Both the position numbers and the translations under genes were made by a program. The notes under the pieces are model-generated. The model was not told the DNA's origin. It made no database searches and saw nothing but the letters and a program-made list of their open reading frames with translations. Positions 15,448-24,333 of a stretch of 56,935 bases of DNA are shown here, in pieces (within the stretch, counting starts at the first letter, position 1; every line of letters starts with the position of its first letter). This DNA comes from Williamsia sp. (GTDB taxonomy: Bacteria; Actinomycetota; Actinomycetes; Mycobacteriales; Mycobacteriaceae), in the NCBI RefSeq assembly GCF_016462415.1, contig NZ_JAEMTF010000012.1, positions 22,922 through 79,856 of the forward strand, read 5' to 3'.

Positions 15448-15521
15448 GACAATGTTCGTTGTCGGAAAACCTTGACATCGAGCAGTGTCATGTTGCATCG
15501 TTGATTGACAAGGTTTTTGTC
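15448..15521. promoter_or_regulatory. Cluster of TGACA/TGTCA inverted repeats upstream of aurF-like gene
   Basis: Within 74 bp lie GACAA-N6-TTGTC (15448-15463), TGACA-N8-TGTCA (15473-15490), GACAA-N5-TTGTC (15507-15521) and a spanning AAAACCTTG/CAAGGTTTT pair (15466-15474, 15509-15517). Two TTGACA hexamers (15472, 15505) could serve as -35 boxes. The AurF-like start follows at 15560 behind AGGAG. The controlling factor may be the MerR protein encoded downstream or a TetR elsewhere. Confidence 0.6.
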
Positions 15522-15559
15522 GTCGACGACGGGTCATCCGGCCCGCATAGGAGTGCACG

Positions 15560-16477
15560 ATGACCATCGCAGAACCGCTCACCCGGCTCGACAAGGTACT
15601 CGACCGCCAGGATGTTGCGCGTCGCCTGCTCGCGTCGTCGGCACGTAAGTCCTACGACCCGCTGATCGAGGTCGACTGGGATGCCCCGATCGATCACGAG
15701 AGCTTCTACGGGATGACCCCCGAATGGTGCAGCCTCTACGGCACCGAGATGTGGGATCAGATGACCGAGAAGCAGCGGATCACGCTCACCGAGCACGAGG
15801 CCGCCAGCATCAGCGCAACCGGCATCTGGTTCGAGGTCATCCTCATGCAGATGCTCATCCGCGACGCCTACAAGCAGGATCCCGCGTCGCCGCACTTCCA
15901 GTTCGCGCTGACCGAGATCGCCGACGAGTGCCGCCACTCGACGATGTTCGCCAAGGCGGCCGACTACTTCGGCATCCCCAACTACGAGCGCCCGAAGTGG
16001 ATCAACTTCCTCAGCCGGCCGTTCAAGGCGCTGGCCTCGGGATCGCTCGCCTTCGGTGGCACGCTCGCCGCCGAGGAGATCCTCGACATGATGCAGCGCG
16101 ATTTCATGAAGGATCCGCGCGTCCAGCCGGTCACCCGCACCGTCAGCAAGATCCACGTCCTCGAAGAGGCGCGCCACATCCGCTTCGCCCGCGAGGAGAC
16201 CGTCCGCATCGCGGCGCAGATGAGCCCCATCCGTCGTCACATGACCCGCCTGATGCTGGCCATCACCGTCTACATGGTGGTGTTCTGCCTGGTCAACCCC
16301 AAGGTCTACGAGGCGGCCGGGCTGGACAAGAAGGCTGCCGTCAAGGCCGCGCGGACCAACACGTTCTACAACGACCGCAAGCGCAACGGGTGCGCCAAGA
16401 CCGTGTCCTTCCTCGACGAATGCGGTCTCATCGGCGGTCCCGGCACGTTCCTGCTGCGCCGCGGCGCGATCATCTGA
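15560..16477 (+). CDS. AurF-like diiron N-oxygenase
   Basis: 305-residue diiron oxygenase of the p-aminobenzoate N-oxygenase (AurF) family, which oxidise aromatic amines to nitro compounds in characterised members. Metal-ligand motifs are visible: an early Glu helix (GIWFEVILMQM), EIADECRHS (about 119-127), AAEEILDMM and the E-x2-H motif VLEEARHIRFA. The segment RLMLAITVYMVVFCLV is hydrophobic and may pack in the core. Start ATG has AGGAG 8 nt upstream. Its natural substrate here is unknown; most actinobacterial homologues are not in antibiotic clusters. The upstream region is rich in TGACA/TGTCA inverted repeats, so expression is probably tightly regulated; a MerR gene and a hydrolase follow on the same strand. 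Confidence 0.82.
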   Translation: MTIAEPLTRLDKVLDRQDVARRLLASSARKSYDPLIEVDWDAPIDHESFYGMTPEWCSLYGTEMWDQMTEKQRITLTEHEAASISATGIWFEVILMQMLIRDAYKQDPASPHFQFALTEIADECRHSTMFAKAADYFGIPNYERPKWINFLSRPFKALASGSLAFGGTLAAEEILDMMQRDFMKDPRVQPVTRTVSKIHVLEEARHIRFAREETVRIAAQMSPIRRHMTRLMLAITVYMVVFCLVNPKVYEAAGLDKKAAVKAARTNTFYNDRKRNGCAKTVSFLDECGLIGGPGTFLLRRGAII

Positions 16478-16510
16478 TCGCCGCGTACGAGAACGCGCGA
16501 CGTGCGCGGA

Positions 16511-16516
16511 TAGAAT
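16511..16516 (+). promoter_or_regulatory. Candidate leaderless -10 (TAGAAT) for the MerR gene
   Basis: TAGAAT, exactly 6 nt before the GTG. Confidence 0.55.
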
Positions 16517-16522
16517 CGGCCG

Positions 16523-17305
16523 GTGGCTGAATACCGGATCAACGAGCTTGCCGACATCTCGGGTGTCAGTGTCCGAAACATCCGGGTGTACCAGGATCGT
16601 GGTCTGCTGCCATCTCCCAAGATCAAGGGGCGGACCGGGTGGTACTCGCAGGAGCATCTCGTTCGACTGAACCTCATCTCGAAGCTGCTCGACCGCGGGT
16701 ACACGTTCGCGACGATCAGCGAGTTGCTCCTGGCCGCGCACTACGGGATGAAGGTCGAGCACGTCCTCGACGGCGAGCCCAAGGGGGGCCGGTGGCGGAC
16801 CTTCAAGCGGGCGGCGACGATCACCATGACCGAACTGCGCCGCACCATCGGGGCCACCGACACCACCATCGCCATGAGTCAGCGACTGGGCTTGCTGGCC
16901 AAGGAGGGTGCGCAGTACGCGATCAAGAGCCCGGAACTCCTCGAGGGAGCCGAGGTGTTGGTGAAGGCGGGAATCGATCTCGAGTCGTTGCTGCGCAAGT
17001 GGGAGCGGGTGCAGAACGACCTCGACGACGTGGCCGACAGCTTCGTCGCGATCATCACCGACAAGTACTTCGGCGAGGACGGCCAACTGCTCGACCTCGA
17101 GGAGAAAGAGGTCGCGAAGGCCGCCCACCTCATCCGGACGGTACGGCCGATGGCGCACGAGATCGTGCAGTCGGCTTTCCGCCGCGCCCTCGATCGGAAG
17201 ATCTCGATCGCGATCGGCGAGGCGTCGGAGATACTCGAGGGCGACCCCGGCGAGTTCGATCAGATCGACATCGCGCCTGACGGCAGCGGAACCCAGACCA
17301 CCTGA
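16523..17305 (+). CDS. MerR family transcriptional regulator
   Basis: 260-residue regulator. The N-terminal winged helix is typical MerR (YRINELADISGVSVRNIRVYQ, then GLLPSP and the recognition wing GWYSQEHL, about 3-70). The remaining 190 residues form a long effector region without the Cys clusters of metal-sensing MerR proteins, so a small-molecule signal is more likely. GTG start with TAGAAT at 6 nt (leaderless) means it can be made separately from the AurF-like gene, whose stop lies 45 nt upstream. The alpha/beta hydrolase begins 16 nt after its stop. Possible targets are the aurF-like promoter and itself. Confidence 0.85.
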   Translation: MAEYRINELADISGVSVRNIRVYQDRGLLPSPKIKGRTGWYSQEHLVRLNLISKLLDRGYTFATISELLLAAHYGMKVEHVLDGEPKGGRWRTFKRAATITMTELRRTIGATDTTIAMSQRLGLLAKEGAQYAIKSPELLEGAEVLVKAGIDLESLLRKWERVQNDLDDVADSFVAIITDKYFGEDGQLLDLEEKEVAKAAHLIRTVRPMAHEIVQSAFRRALDRKISIAIGEASEILEGDPGEFDQIDIAPDGSGTQTT

Positions 17306-17321
17306 CGAGAGGCCCGATTCC

Positions 17322-18392
17322 ATGAGCAGGTCCAGCAAGGCACTCACCGGACTCGCCGTTGCCGGGGGCGTCGGCGTCGGCGCGGCCGGGATCGGTGTCG
17401 GAACGATTCTCACCGCGCTGGTGCGTTCGGCGCTCACCGCGGCCCCGCCGGTCGACGACGGCCCCGACCATCTGCTCGACCGACCACGCGCGACACCCGA
17501 GCGGATCGCGGTGCGCGCCGCGGACGGCAACCCGATCAACGTGCTCGCCTACGGACCCGCCGACGGGGATCTGATCGTCGCCGCCCACGGATGGACCTGC
17601 AACACCCGGCACTGGTGGGCGCAGATCAACGACTTCGCCGACACGTGCCGCGTCGTGGTCTACGACCAGCGTGGCCATGGCGAGACCCCACTCGGCAAGA
17701 CCAAGCTCAGCACCGATCTGCTCGGCTCCGATCTGCAATCGGTTCTGCAGGCGGTGGTCCCGCCGGATCGGCGGGCCATCATCGCCGGCCACAGCATGGG
17801 CGGGATGTCGGTGCTCGCCTGGGCCGCCAACCATCCGAGCAGCGTCGACCGGTTCGCCAGGGGCGTCGTGCTCACGTCGACGGCCGCGGTGGAGATCATG
17901 CAGAACCTCGCGGTGATCCCGGAGGGTTTGCCGCGGTTCACCCGTCCGCTGGAGTACGCGGTGGGTCGGATGATCGCGACCACTCCGCTTCCGTTGCCGC
18001 ACACCACCGTTTCGCCGAAGATGGCGCAGTACATCGCGCTGAACACCCAGGCCCGACTCGCGCACGTGGAGTTCTGCGACCGGATGATCTCCGAGTGCCC
18101 GGCGGTCGCACGGGCACGATGGGGTGCCGCGATGTTGGACCTCGACGTGTGGCAGGGCGTGCTCAACCTGACCGTGCCCACCGCCGTGGTCGTCGGAACC
18201 GACGACCGCCTCACCCCGCGCAAGCATTCCGACGCCATCGCCGCGACGCTGGAGGAGGCCGGTCACCTCCACGAGTACCTCGTGCTGCCGCACACGGGGC
18301 ACATGAGCAACATCGAGGAGCACGACGCCTACGACCGGTTGCTCACCGAGATGCTCGAGAAGACCACCGACAGAGCGCAGTTCATCGCCTGA
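17322..18392 (+). CDS. Alpha/beta fold hydrolase
   Basis: 356-residue hydrolase. The nucleophile elbow is AGHSMGGMS, the oxyanion loop is in VAAHGWTCNT, the acid follows VVGTDDRLTP and the His is in PHTGHMSNIE. A Gly/Ala-rich N-terminal segment (about 8-33) looks like a signal anchor, so the catalytic domain may sit outside the membrane. Substrate is unknown (ester, lactone or epoxide). It follows the MerR gene by 16 nt and is likely co-transcribed. It converges on deoC. Confidence 0.82.
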   Translation: MSRSSKALTGLAVAGGVGVGAAGIGVGTILTALVRSALTAAPPVDDGPDHLLDRPRATPERIAVRAADGNPINVLAYGPADGDLIVAAHGWTCNTRHWWAQINDFADTCRVVVYDQRGHGETPLGKTKLSTDLLGSDLQSVLQAVVPPDRRAIIAGHSMGGMSVLAWAANHPSSVDRFARGVVLTSTAAVEIMQNLAVIPEGLPRFTRPLEYAVGRMIATTPLPLPHTTVSPKMAQYIALNTQARLAHVEFCDRMISECPAVARARWGAAMLDLDVWQGVLNLTVPTAVVVGTDDRLTPRKHSDAIAATLEEAGHLHEYLVLPHTGHMSNIEEHDAYDRLLTEMLEKTTDRAQFIA

Positions 18393-18413
18393 CGGTTGGG
18401 CGCCACGCGCCGC

Positions 18414-19103
18414 TCAGACGTCGTCGAACCCGTCGAGCACCGCCCGCGTGCCCGACAACCCCAGCCGGGTGGCACCGGCGGCGATCAACTCGGCCGCGAA
18501 CTCCGCGGTTCGGATGCCGCCGGACGCCTTGATACCGACCCGCCCGGGAACGGCGGCGCGCATCAACCGCACGGCCTCGACGCTCGCCCCGCCGGACGGG
18601 TGGAACCCGGTCGACGTCTTGACCATCGACGCACCGGCCGCGGCCGCCTTCACACAGACCTGGGTCACACAGTCGGGCCCGCTGAACTCCAACAGGGCCG
18701 CTGACTCGATGATCACCTTGAGCACCACCTCGGGGCCCACGGCCTCGCGGACGGTCAGCACATCGGCGAAGATCTCGTCGTAGTGGCCCGCGACGGCGGC
18801 GCCGACGTCGATGACCATGTCGATCTCGTGGGCGCCGGAGTCCACGGCGAGCCGCGCCTCGGCCGCCTTCACCAACGAATGATGCTTCCCCGACGGGAAT
18901 CCCGCGACCACGCAGGTCGCCTGATGGCCGGTGTCGATGGGGAGCATCGAGGGGGACAGGCAGACCGCCGCGACACCCAACTCGGCGGCCTCGGCCACGG
19001 TGGCGTCGGCGTCGGCGCGGGTCGCCTCGGGCTTGAGCAGGGTGTGGTCGACGATGGCCGCGACCTGCCGGCGGGTGTACTGCGAGGTGATGGACTCCGT
19101 CAT
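18414..19103 (-). CDS. deoC: Deoxyribose-phosphate aldolase
   Basis: 229-residue class-I aldolase that cleaves 2-deoxyribose-5-phosphate to glyceraldehyde-3-phosphate and acetaldehyde in nucleoside catabolism. Signature elements are [11 protein letters not shown] near the N-terminus, [17 protein letters not shown], the Schiff-base lysine region [16 protein letters not shown] and [13 protein letters not shown] 19103 is 2 nt after the stop of the MFS gene, so the two are co-transcribed and the 715-codon open frame that extends upstream is disregarded. Coupling to a transporter suggests use of an imported substrate, but this cannot be proven. Confidence 0.95.
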   Translation of the reverse strand: MTESITSQYTRRQVAAIVDHTLLKPEATRADADATVAEAAELGVAAVCLSPSMLPIDTGHQATCVVAGFPSGKHHSLVKAAEARLAVDSGAHEIDMVIDVGAAVAGHYDEIFADVLTVREAVGPEVVLKVIIESAALLEFSGPDCVTQVCVKAAAAGASMVKTSTGFHPSGGASVEAVRLMRAAVPGRVGIKASGGIRTAEFAAELIAAGATRLGLSGTRAVLDGFDDV

Positions 19104-19105
19104 GC

Positions 19106-20533
19106 CTACGAGCGTGGCACACCCGCGATCGCGGTCGCCGACACACCCGCGCGCACGGGTTCGACGAGCACGGCGTCGTCGACCCAGGTGAGGGCCTGAT
19201 CGGGACGTGATGGCTTGAGGAACGCCGACCCGACGACCGAGATGACCGCGGTCGCCACGAGATAACCTGCCGCGCCCCAGGGCTTCCCGTTGCCGCCGTG
19301 GATGAGTGCGGTGAGGATCAGCGGTGTGAGGCCGGATGCGTAGACGCCTGCGAAGTTGTAGATGAACGAGATGCCGGTGTACCGCACCTCGGTGGGGTAC
19401 ACCAGCGCGTACAGCGTGCCCTGCGCGCCGTAGAACCAGCCGTGTACGAGACCGAACACGATCACCAGGCCGACGGTGAACCAGACGATGTCGCGGGTGC
19501 TGAACAGTGCGAACACCGGGTAGACGGCCACACCGTAGGCGGCGACACCGCTGATGAAGATCCATTTGGGGGAGATGCGGTCGGCCATCATGCCGGAGAA
19601 GGGGATCACGGCGGCCATCACCCCGGTCGCGATCGTCACCGACCACAGGACCGACACGTTGTCCATCGCCAGCGTGCCGGTGGCGTAGGTGATGGCGAAG
19701 ACGCCCCACGTGTTGAACGCCGCGCCCTCCGCCCAACGGGACAGCAGGCCGAAGAACGTCTGGCGACGCAGATGACGATCGGCGAACAGCGCCGCGATGG
19801 GGGCGCGCACGGTGGTCACCGCGCGTTCGGCGGCCCGGAACGACGGGGTCTCGTCGACGACGAGACGGACCACGAAGCCGACGATCACCAGGATGACGCT
19901 CACGCCGAACGCGATGCGCCAGCCGTAGGCGAGGAACTCGGCGGTGTCGAAGACGGTCTGCAGCGTCGCGAACACCGCGGTGCCGAGTCCGAGACCCAAC
20001 GCCAACCCGATCTGCGGGATCGACCCGAAGAAGCCGGTCCGCCCGCGCGGTCCGTGTTCGACCGACATCAGGACCGCGCCGGCCCACTCGCCGCCGAGAG
20101 CGAACCCCTGCACGACTCGCAGCACCAACAGCAGGATTGGCGCCGCGACCCCGACCTGTGTGGCGGTCGGCAGCACCGCCATCAGTGCGGTCGCGACACC
20201 CATCAGCAGCATCGTGACGGCGAGCGTGCGTTTGCGACCGATCTTGTCGCCGATGTGGCCGAACACCACGCCGCCGATGGGGCGGACGACGAAGCCGACC
20301 GCGAATGTCGCCAACGACAGCATGGTCCCGACGTACGAGCTGCTGTCGGGGAAGAAGAGTTTGTTGAACACGATCGACGCGGCCGTGGCGTAGAGGAAGA
20401 AGTCGTACCACTCGATGGTGGTGCCCAGCAGTGCCGACGCGATGACCAGACGCAGCCGGGTCGGGTCCGTCGGTGCGCTCCCCGAGCCATCCGGGGTGGG
20501 TCGTGCGGACGCTTCGACGGTTTTCACAGACAC
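19106..20533 (-). CDS. MFS transporter, metabolite:H+ symporter (MHS) type
   Basis: 475-residue, 12-helix carrier. [17 protein letters not shown] in the first helix and the loop [13 protein letters not shown] are hallmarks of the MHS family (ShiA, ProP, KgtP relatives), which import organic acids and osmolytes with protons. [15 protein letters not shown] is the helix-4 motif. The C-terminal ~30 residues are cytoplasmic and hydrophilic. Substrate unknown. GTG start with TAGCGT 8 nt upstream (leaderless layout). deoC begins 2 nt after the stop. Confidence 0.9.
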   Translation of the reverse strand: MSVKTVEASARPTPDGSGSAPTDPTRLRLVIASALLGTTIEWYDFFLYATAASIVFNKLFFPDSSSYVGTMLSLATFAVGFVVRPIGGVVFGHIGDKIGRKRTLAVTMLLMGVATALMAVLPTATQVGVAAPILLLVLRVVQGFALGGEWAGAVLMSVEHGPRGRTGFFGSIPQIGLALGLGLGTAVFATLQTVFDTAEFLAYGWRIAFGVSVILVIVGFVVRLVVDETPSFRAAERAVTTVRAPIAALFADRHLRRQTFFGLLSRWAEGAAFNTWGVFAITYATGTLAMDNVSVLWSVTIATGVMAAVIPFSGMMADRISPKWIFISGVAAYGVAVYPVFALFSTRDIVWFTVGLVIVFGLVHGWFYGAQGTLYALVYPTEVRYTGISFIYNFAGVYASGLTPLILTALIHGGNGKPWGAAGYLVATAVISVVGSAFLKPSRPDQALTWVDDAVLVEPVRAGVSATAIAGVPRS

Positions 20534-20541
20534 GCGATCCG

Positions 20542-20547
20542 ACGCTA
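20542..20547 (-). promoter_or_regulatory. Candidate leaderless -10 (TAGCGT) for the MFS-deoC operon
   Basis: TAGCGT on the minus strand, 8 nt before the GTG start. Confidence 0.45.
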
Positions 20548-20619
20548 TGCGTGCCCGTCACGTGCCGTCGACGGTTAGACCCTCGGCGGGTTCAACTCGG
20601 CCGTGGTGGTCGGTGTGCG

Positions 20620-20862
20620 TCAGATCCGGGTGCGTGCCATCCGGGTGTCGCGGAGCAACGCGTTGACCACGAACAGCAGCGTGCCCGCGACCAGCGCAGA
20701 GACCCCGGCCGCGAGAATCCAGTGCTCCAGCGGGTATTCGTGCCGCGGGCCGTAGTCGACGGCGGTCGAATAGAACAGGGTGACGGCGAAGACCGCCACC
20801 GCGGCGTACAGGACGCCGACATAACTCACGATCGCGACCGCGGCTCGGTTCTGCTCAGGCAT
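20620..20862 (-). CDS. Small two-helix membrane protein
   Basis: 80-residue protein with two predicted membrane helices (VAIVSYVGVLYAAVAVFAVTLF and ILAAGVSALVAGTLLFVVNALL) and a short polar loop carrying RHEYPLEHW. I do not recognise a named family. ATG 20862 has GAGGTG about 9 nt upstream; a GTG four codons earlier is possible. It lies alone between the photolyase and the MFS gene on the same strand; a typical actinobacterial small envelope protein. Confidence 0.6.
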   Translation of the reverse strand: MPEQNRAAVAIVSYVGVLYAAVAVFAVTLFYSTAVDYGPRHEYPLEHWILAAGVSALVAGTLLFVVNALLRDTRMARTRI

Positions 20863-20949
20863 GATCACGTGCACCTCGTCTCGCCCCTGTGGGAACTGTC
20901 GCCGATCGTACGCGCGCCGCCTCTGTGGCGTCGGCGTTCGACCGCGTCT

Positions 20950-22434
20950 TCAGAACACCTCCCGGTCGGCTTCCTGCTCGAGCACCGCGTCGAGGTCGGA
21001 GAGGCGGTTCATCGTCGAGACCGCGCGTGCGGTGCGGTGATTGGCCGACAACATCTCCTGGTGTCGATGGGTGAACGCCCAGTACCCGGCGGTGAACGGG
21101 CAGGCGTCGTCGCCGACCCGCTTCTTCGGGTTGTAGTCGCAGGAGCGACAGTGGTCGGACATCTTGTTGATGTACGCGCCGCCGGATGTGTACGGCTTCG
21201 TGGCCATCAGTCCGCCGTCGGCGTGTTGGCTCATCCCGATGACGTTGACCGGCATGACCCATTCGTATCCGTCGACGAAGTTGGCGCGGAACCACTCGGT
21301 CAGTTCGGCCGGGTCGTAGTTCCGCTGCAGCGCATGGCTGCCCAGGATCATCAACCGCGGGATGTGGTGGACCCAGCCGCGGTCGCGGACGCCCTCGAGC
21401 GCGTCCGACAGGCACCGGGCGGTCACGGCGTCGGCGTCGAGATCACGGAACCAGTCCGGCAGCGGTACATGCGCATCGAGCTTGTTGTTCGTCACGTACT
21501 CCGCACCGAAGTGCCAGTAGAGATGCCAGACGAATTCGCGCCACCCGATGATCTGGCGGATGAAGCCCTCGGCGGCGGCGAGGTCCACGTCGCCGCTGCG
21601 TGCGGCGTCCTCGGCGGCGTGCACCACGTCGAGGGGATCGAGCAGTGACAGGTTCAGCGGCACCGACAGAAGCGAGTGCGACATCGTCCAGTCCGCCCCC
21701 ATGATGGCGTCCTCGTAGCGGCCGAACGTCGCGAGCCGCTGGTCGATGAAGGTGCGCAGGGCCTCGTTCGCCTCGTCGGTGGTCACCGCGAACAGGCGCG
21801 GGCCGTCGGCGCCGGACCACTCGATCTCGAGGGCGTCGAGGTCGGCGCGGACCTGTTCGTCGATCTCGTCCTCGGTCGGCCACCAGGGCGGGTCGACCCC
21901 GAGGGTCTCGGACTTCGGCGGCGACTCCCGGTTCTCGTGGTCGTAGTTCCACGTCCCGCCCGCGGGCCGGTCGCCGTCCATGAGGATGTCGAAACGGCGG
22001 CGTTGTTCGCGGTAGAAGGTCTCCATCCGGAACGACGACGCCGTGCCCGCCCAGGTCTCGAAGTCGTCCCGCGACAGTGCGAACGACGGGTTCGGCAGCA
22101 CCTCGGCGACGAGGCCCTCCTCGGCGAGGGCGTGCACGAAATCGTGCGCCGCCCGCGAGGTGGGTTCGTGGACGACGACCGGACGGCCGAGTTGGACGAG
22201 CGCGTCGCGGTAGCCGTCGGCCTGCCACAGTTGCGCGCGCTCACCGAGTTCGGCTGCGAGGTGCCGCATCCCCGACAGCAGCAGGTGCGCCTTCTGTCGA
22301 TGACCGCCGCGACGCCGCAGCGCCGCGGTCGACTCGATGAGGATGATCTCGCGATCGGCGTGTTCCGGCGCCGAGTGGATGTGGCGGCCGAGCTGATCGG
22401 CGAAGAGCCACAACGGTTCCGGTGTCGAGGTCAT
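20950..22434 (-). CDS. Cryptochrome/photolyase family protein, FeS-BCP (PhrB) type
   Basis: 494-residue FAD-binding photolyase of the iron-sulfur bacterial cryptochrome/photolyase group, which in Agrobacterium PhrB repairs (6-4) photoproducts. The N-terminus (LWLFADQLGRHI) is the DPRP-type antenna domain rather than a classical photolyase one. Four likely cluster cysteines are seen: TARCLSDAL plus HCRSC and DACPF near the C-terminus. FAD-site motifs include RQIIGWREFVWHLYW, GWVHHIPRLMILG and MPVNVIGMSQHADGG. ATG 22434 lies 7 nt after the DUF2993 stop, so it is probably in that operon. Light-driven repair fits a surface-living or pigmented organism. Confidence 0.88.
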   Translation of the reverse strand: MTSTPEPLWLFADQLGRHIHSAPEHADREIILIESTAALRRRGGHRQKAHLLLSGMRHLAAELGERAQLWQADGYRDALVQLGRPVVVHEPTSRAAHDFVHALAEEGLVAEVLPNPSFALSRDDFETWAGTASSFRMETFYREQRRRFDILMDGDRPAGGTWNYDHENRESPPKSETLGVDPPWWPTEDEIDEQVRADLDALEIEWSGADGPRLFAVTTDEANEALRTFIDQRLATFGRYEDAIMGADWTMSHSLLSVPLNLSLLDPLDVVHAAEDAARSGDVDLAAAEGFIRQIIGWREFVWHLYWHFGAEYVTNNKLDAHVPLPDWFRDLDADAVTARCLSDALEGVRDRGWVHHIPRLMILGSHALQRNYDPAELTEWFRANFVDGYEWVMPVNVIGMSQHADGGLMATKPYTSGGAYINKMSDHCRSCDYNPKKRVGDDACPFTAGYWAFTHRHQEMLSANHRTARAVSTMNRLSDLDAVLEQEADREVF

Positions 22435-22441
22435 GGGCGCA

Positions 22442-23443
22442 TCAGATGACGGTGCAGGTGGTCTGGCTCTGCTGGTTCGGCGTCGACCCGAGCGTGCTCT
22501 CGTCGAGCGGCACGTCGGTCCCGGTGACCGCGAAGTCGACACCGCTGGAGGTGACGGCGAGCTTGTCGATCGACAGCTGGTCGAACAGCGGCGGGAACAG
22601 CGACTTCGACACCCCGTCGACGAGGGTCTGCGCGAAGTTCGACGGGATGCCGAACACGAGCGCGCTGGCCTTGACCACCTGGAATTCGATCTTGCCGCCG
22701 GTGGTGACGGGCTTGATCTCGGTGCTCACCGGGATCGAGATCAGCCCGGCCAGGCTCACGCCCGCGGTGACGGTGATGGTGCCGCTCGACGGATTGCCGG
22801 TGACGTTGTCCAGCGTGAAGTCACCGAACAGGCCGCCCAGGCCGGTCGACGGCTGCTGGCTGTTCTCGGTGGACTGCTGCGACGTCTGCTTGCTCAGCTC
22901 GACGATTCGCGCGAACGGGACCGAGCCGGTGGCGGCGAGCCTGCCGATGGTCGAGCCGCCGGAGACGCCCTTGATGTTGTCGGCGCGGCCGTGGAGTTCG
23001 ATGGCCGACCCGTCGTCACCGGAGGTGTCGATCTGGACGTAGGGGACCTCTTTGGTCGCCGCCTGCAACAGCATGGGCTTCTTGCTCAACGACACCGACG
23101 CCGATGAGCCGGTCAGCTCCGCGAACGACTTCTGCAGGCAGTCCTTGGTCGCGCTGCGCAGATAGAGCTCACTGCCCACGCCGGCGATGACCAACACGAG
23201 CACCAGCACCAGGGCGCTGATCGTGACGATCACACCCACGCGACGACGCGGTTTCGCCGGCTTCGGCGGCTCACCCGCGGGCTCCGACCGGTCGTCGAAC
23301 CCCCCACCCGGCGGAGGCGGTCCCGACGGCGGGCCGTATCCGGGCACGGCCGGATACTCCGTTCCCGGAGGAGCCTCGAACGGCCGGGTCTGTGAATAGG
23401 CCTTGGCGGTGGGGGCGTCGTCGTTGTCGTTGCGCTCATTCAT
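22442..23443 (-). CDS. DUF2993 (LmeA-like) membrane-anchored protein
   Basis: 333-residue protein: a 65-residue Pro/Gly-rich cytoplasmic head (GPPSGPPPPGGGFD), a single membrane helix (VGVIVTISALVLVLVLVIAGV, split here as a signal anchor) and an external DUF2993 domain with repeated beta-rich segments (GTITVTAGVSLAGL, VDFAVTGTDVPLD). The family includes mycobacterial LmeA, linked to lipomannan elongation, and the order of genes matches Rv0479c. A role in envelope lipid or glycolipid handling is therefore inferred. ATG 23443 is the first in-frame Met with a protein-like continuation; no Shine-Dalgarno is evident. Confidence 0.8.
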   Translation of the reverse strand: MNERNDNDDAPTAKAYSQTRPFEAPPGTEYPAVPGYGPPSGPPPPGGGFDDRSEPAGEPPKPAKPRRRVGVIVTISALVLVLVLVIAGVGSELYLRSATKDCLQKSFAELTGSSASVSLSKKPMLLQAATKEVPYVQIDTSGDDGSAIELHGRADNIKGVSGGSTIGRLAATGSVPFARIVELSKQTSQQSTENSQQPSTGLGGLFGDFTLDNVTGNPSSGTITVTAGVSLAGLISIPVSTEIKPVTTGGKIEFQVVKASALVFGIPSNFAQTLVDGVSKSLFPPLFDQLSIDKLAVTSSGVDFAVTGTDVPLDESTLGSTPNQQSQTTCTVI

Positions 23444-23510
23444 CGCCCTCGATTCTGCCTGCCCAAGTTGTGCCGATCGTGAGACTTCTCTGAAAGGTCC
23501 GACCGCGTCG

Positions 23511-24320
23511 TCAGACGTGCAGCATCCTGTTCTCGAGCACCGCGATCGTCGACCGGGCCGCGTCGACGCGGTCGAAGTCGAGAACGTGCAGGTCGAGACG
23601 TTCTTCGTCGCCGTATTCGGCGAGAACGTCACCGAACGGGTCGACGAGCAGGGAGTGGCCGATCCCGGTCGGCGCGGTGGAGTCCGCGACGTCGGGATCC
23701 GATGGGACGGGCTGACCCACCGCGGCGACGATGGTGCTGCTGTCGAGTGCACGGGCCTGGGCCAACACCCTCCATTGCTGCTGCTTGCCCGGTCCGGCGC
23801 CCCACGACGCCGGGACGACGATCAGCTCGGCGCCGGCCGTCGCGAGGGTCGTGAACAGTTCGGGGAAGCGGATGTCGTAGCAGGTCGCGAGTCCGACGGT
23901 GTGTCCGGCGACCTCGATCACCACCGGGGTCGACCCGGGAGCGACCGTCGCGGACTCGCGGAACCCGAACGCGTCGTAGAGGTGGATCTTGTCGTAGGAG
24001 GTCACGGTCCCGTCCGGCGCGGCGGCGATCAGCGTGTTGCGCACCCGTCGTCGGCCGTCGAGGGTGTCGGCCGGGGTGAACATCCCCGCCACGATCGTCA
24101 CGCCGAACGCGGTGGCGGCGTCGCGCACGCCGGTGGCCCACGGACCGTCCAGGGGTTCGGCGATCGGGGCCAGGGAGACCCCGAACCGGCACATCATCGC
24201 TTCCGGGAACACGATCAGATCGGCGCCGTCGGCCGCGGCCTGTTCGGCCCGGGTGCGCAGCAGGTCCAGGTTGGCGGCGGGATCGGTCCCGCTGGGAACC
24301 TGGGCCATCGCGATACGCAT
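23511..24320 (-). CDS. Carbon-nitrogen hydrolase (nitrilase superfamily)
   Basis: 269-residue amidohydrolase of the nitrilase superfamily, close in position and type to Rv0480c. The catalytic triad is visible: Glu40 in LIVFPEAMM, Lys111 in SYDKIHLYD and Cys147 in LATCYDIRFPE. Members with this pattern hydrolyse omega-amides or deaminated glutathione (Nit1 type). Intracellular, no signal sequence. The ATG has TAGAAT 7 nt upstream, a leaderless layout. The methyltransferase upstream ends 10 nt before the start, so both read-through and the internal promoter may contribute. Confidence 0.9.
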   Translation of the reverse strand: MRIAMAQVPSGTDPAANLDLLRTRAEQAAADGADLIVFPEAMMCRFGVSLAPIAEPLDGPWATGVRDAATAFGVTIVAGMFTPADTLDGRRRVRNTLIAAAPDGTVTSYDKIHLYDAFGFRESATVAPGSTPVVIEVAGHTVGLATCYDIRFPELFTTLATAGAELIVVPASWGAGPGKQQQWRVLAQARALDSSTIVAAVGQPVPSDPDVADSTAPTGIGHSLLVDPFGDVLAEYGDEERLDLHVLDFDRVDAARSTIAVLENRMLHV

Positions 24321-24327
24321 GTGCCCG

Positions 24328-24333
24328 ATTCTA
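24328..24333 (-). promoter_or_regulatory. Candidate leaderless -10 (TAGAAT) for the nitrilase gene
   Basis: TAGAAT on the minus strand, 7 nt before the ATG and overlapping the methyltransferase stop codon region. Confidence 0.5.
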
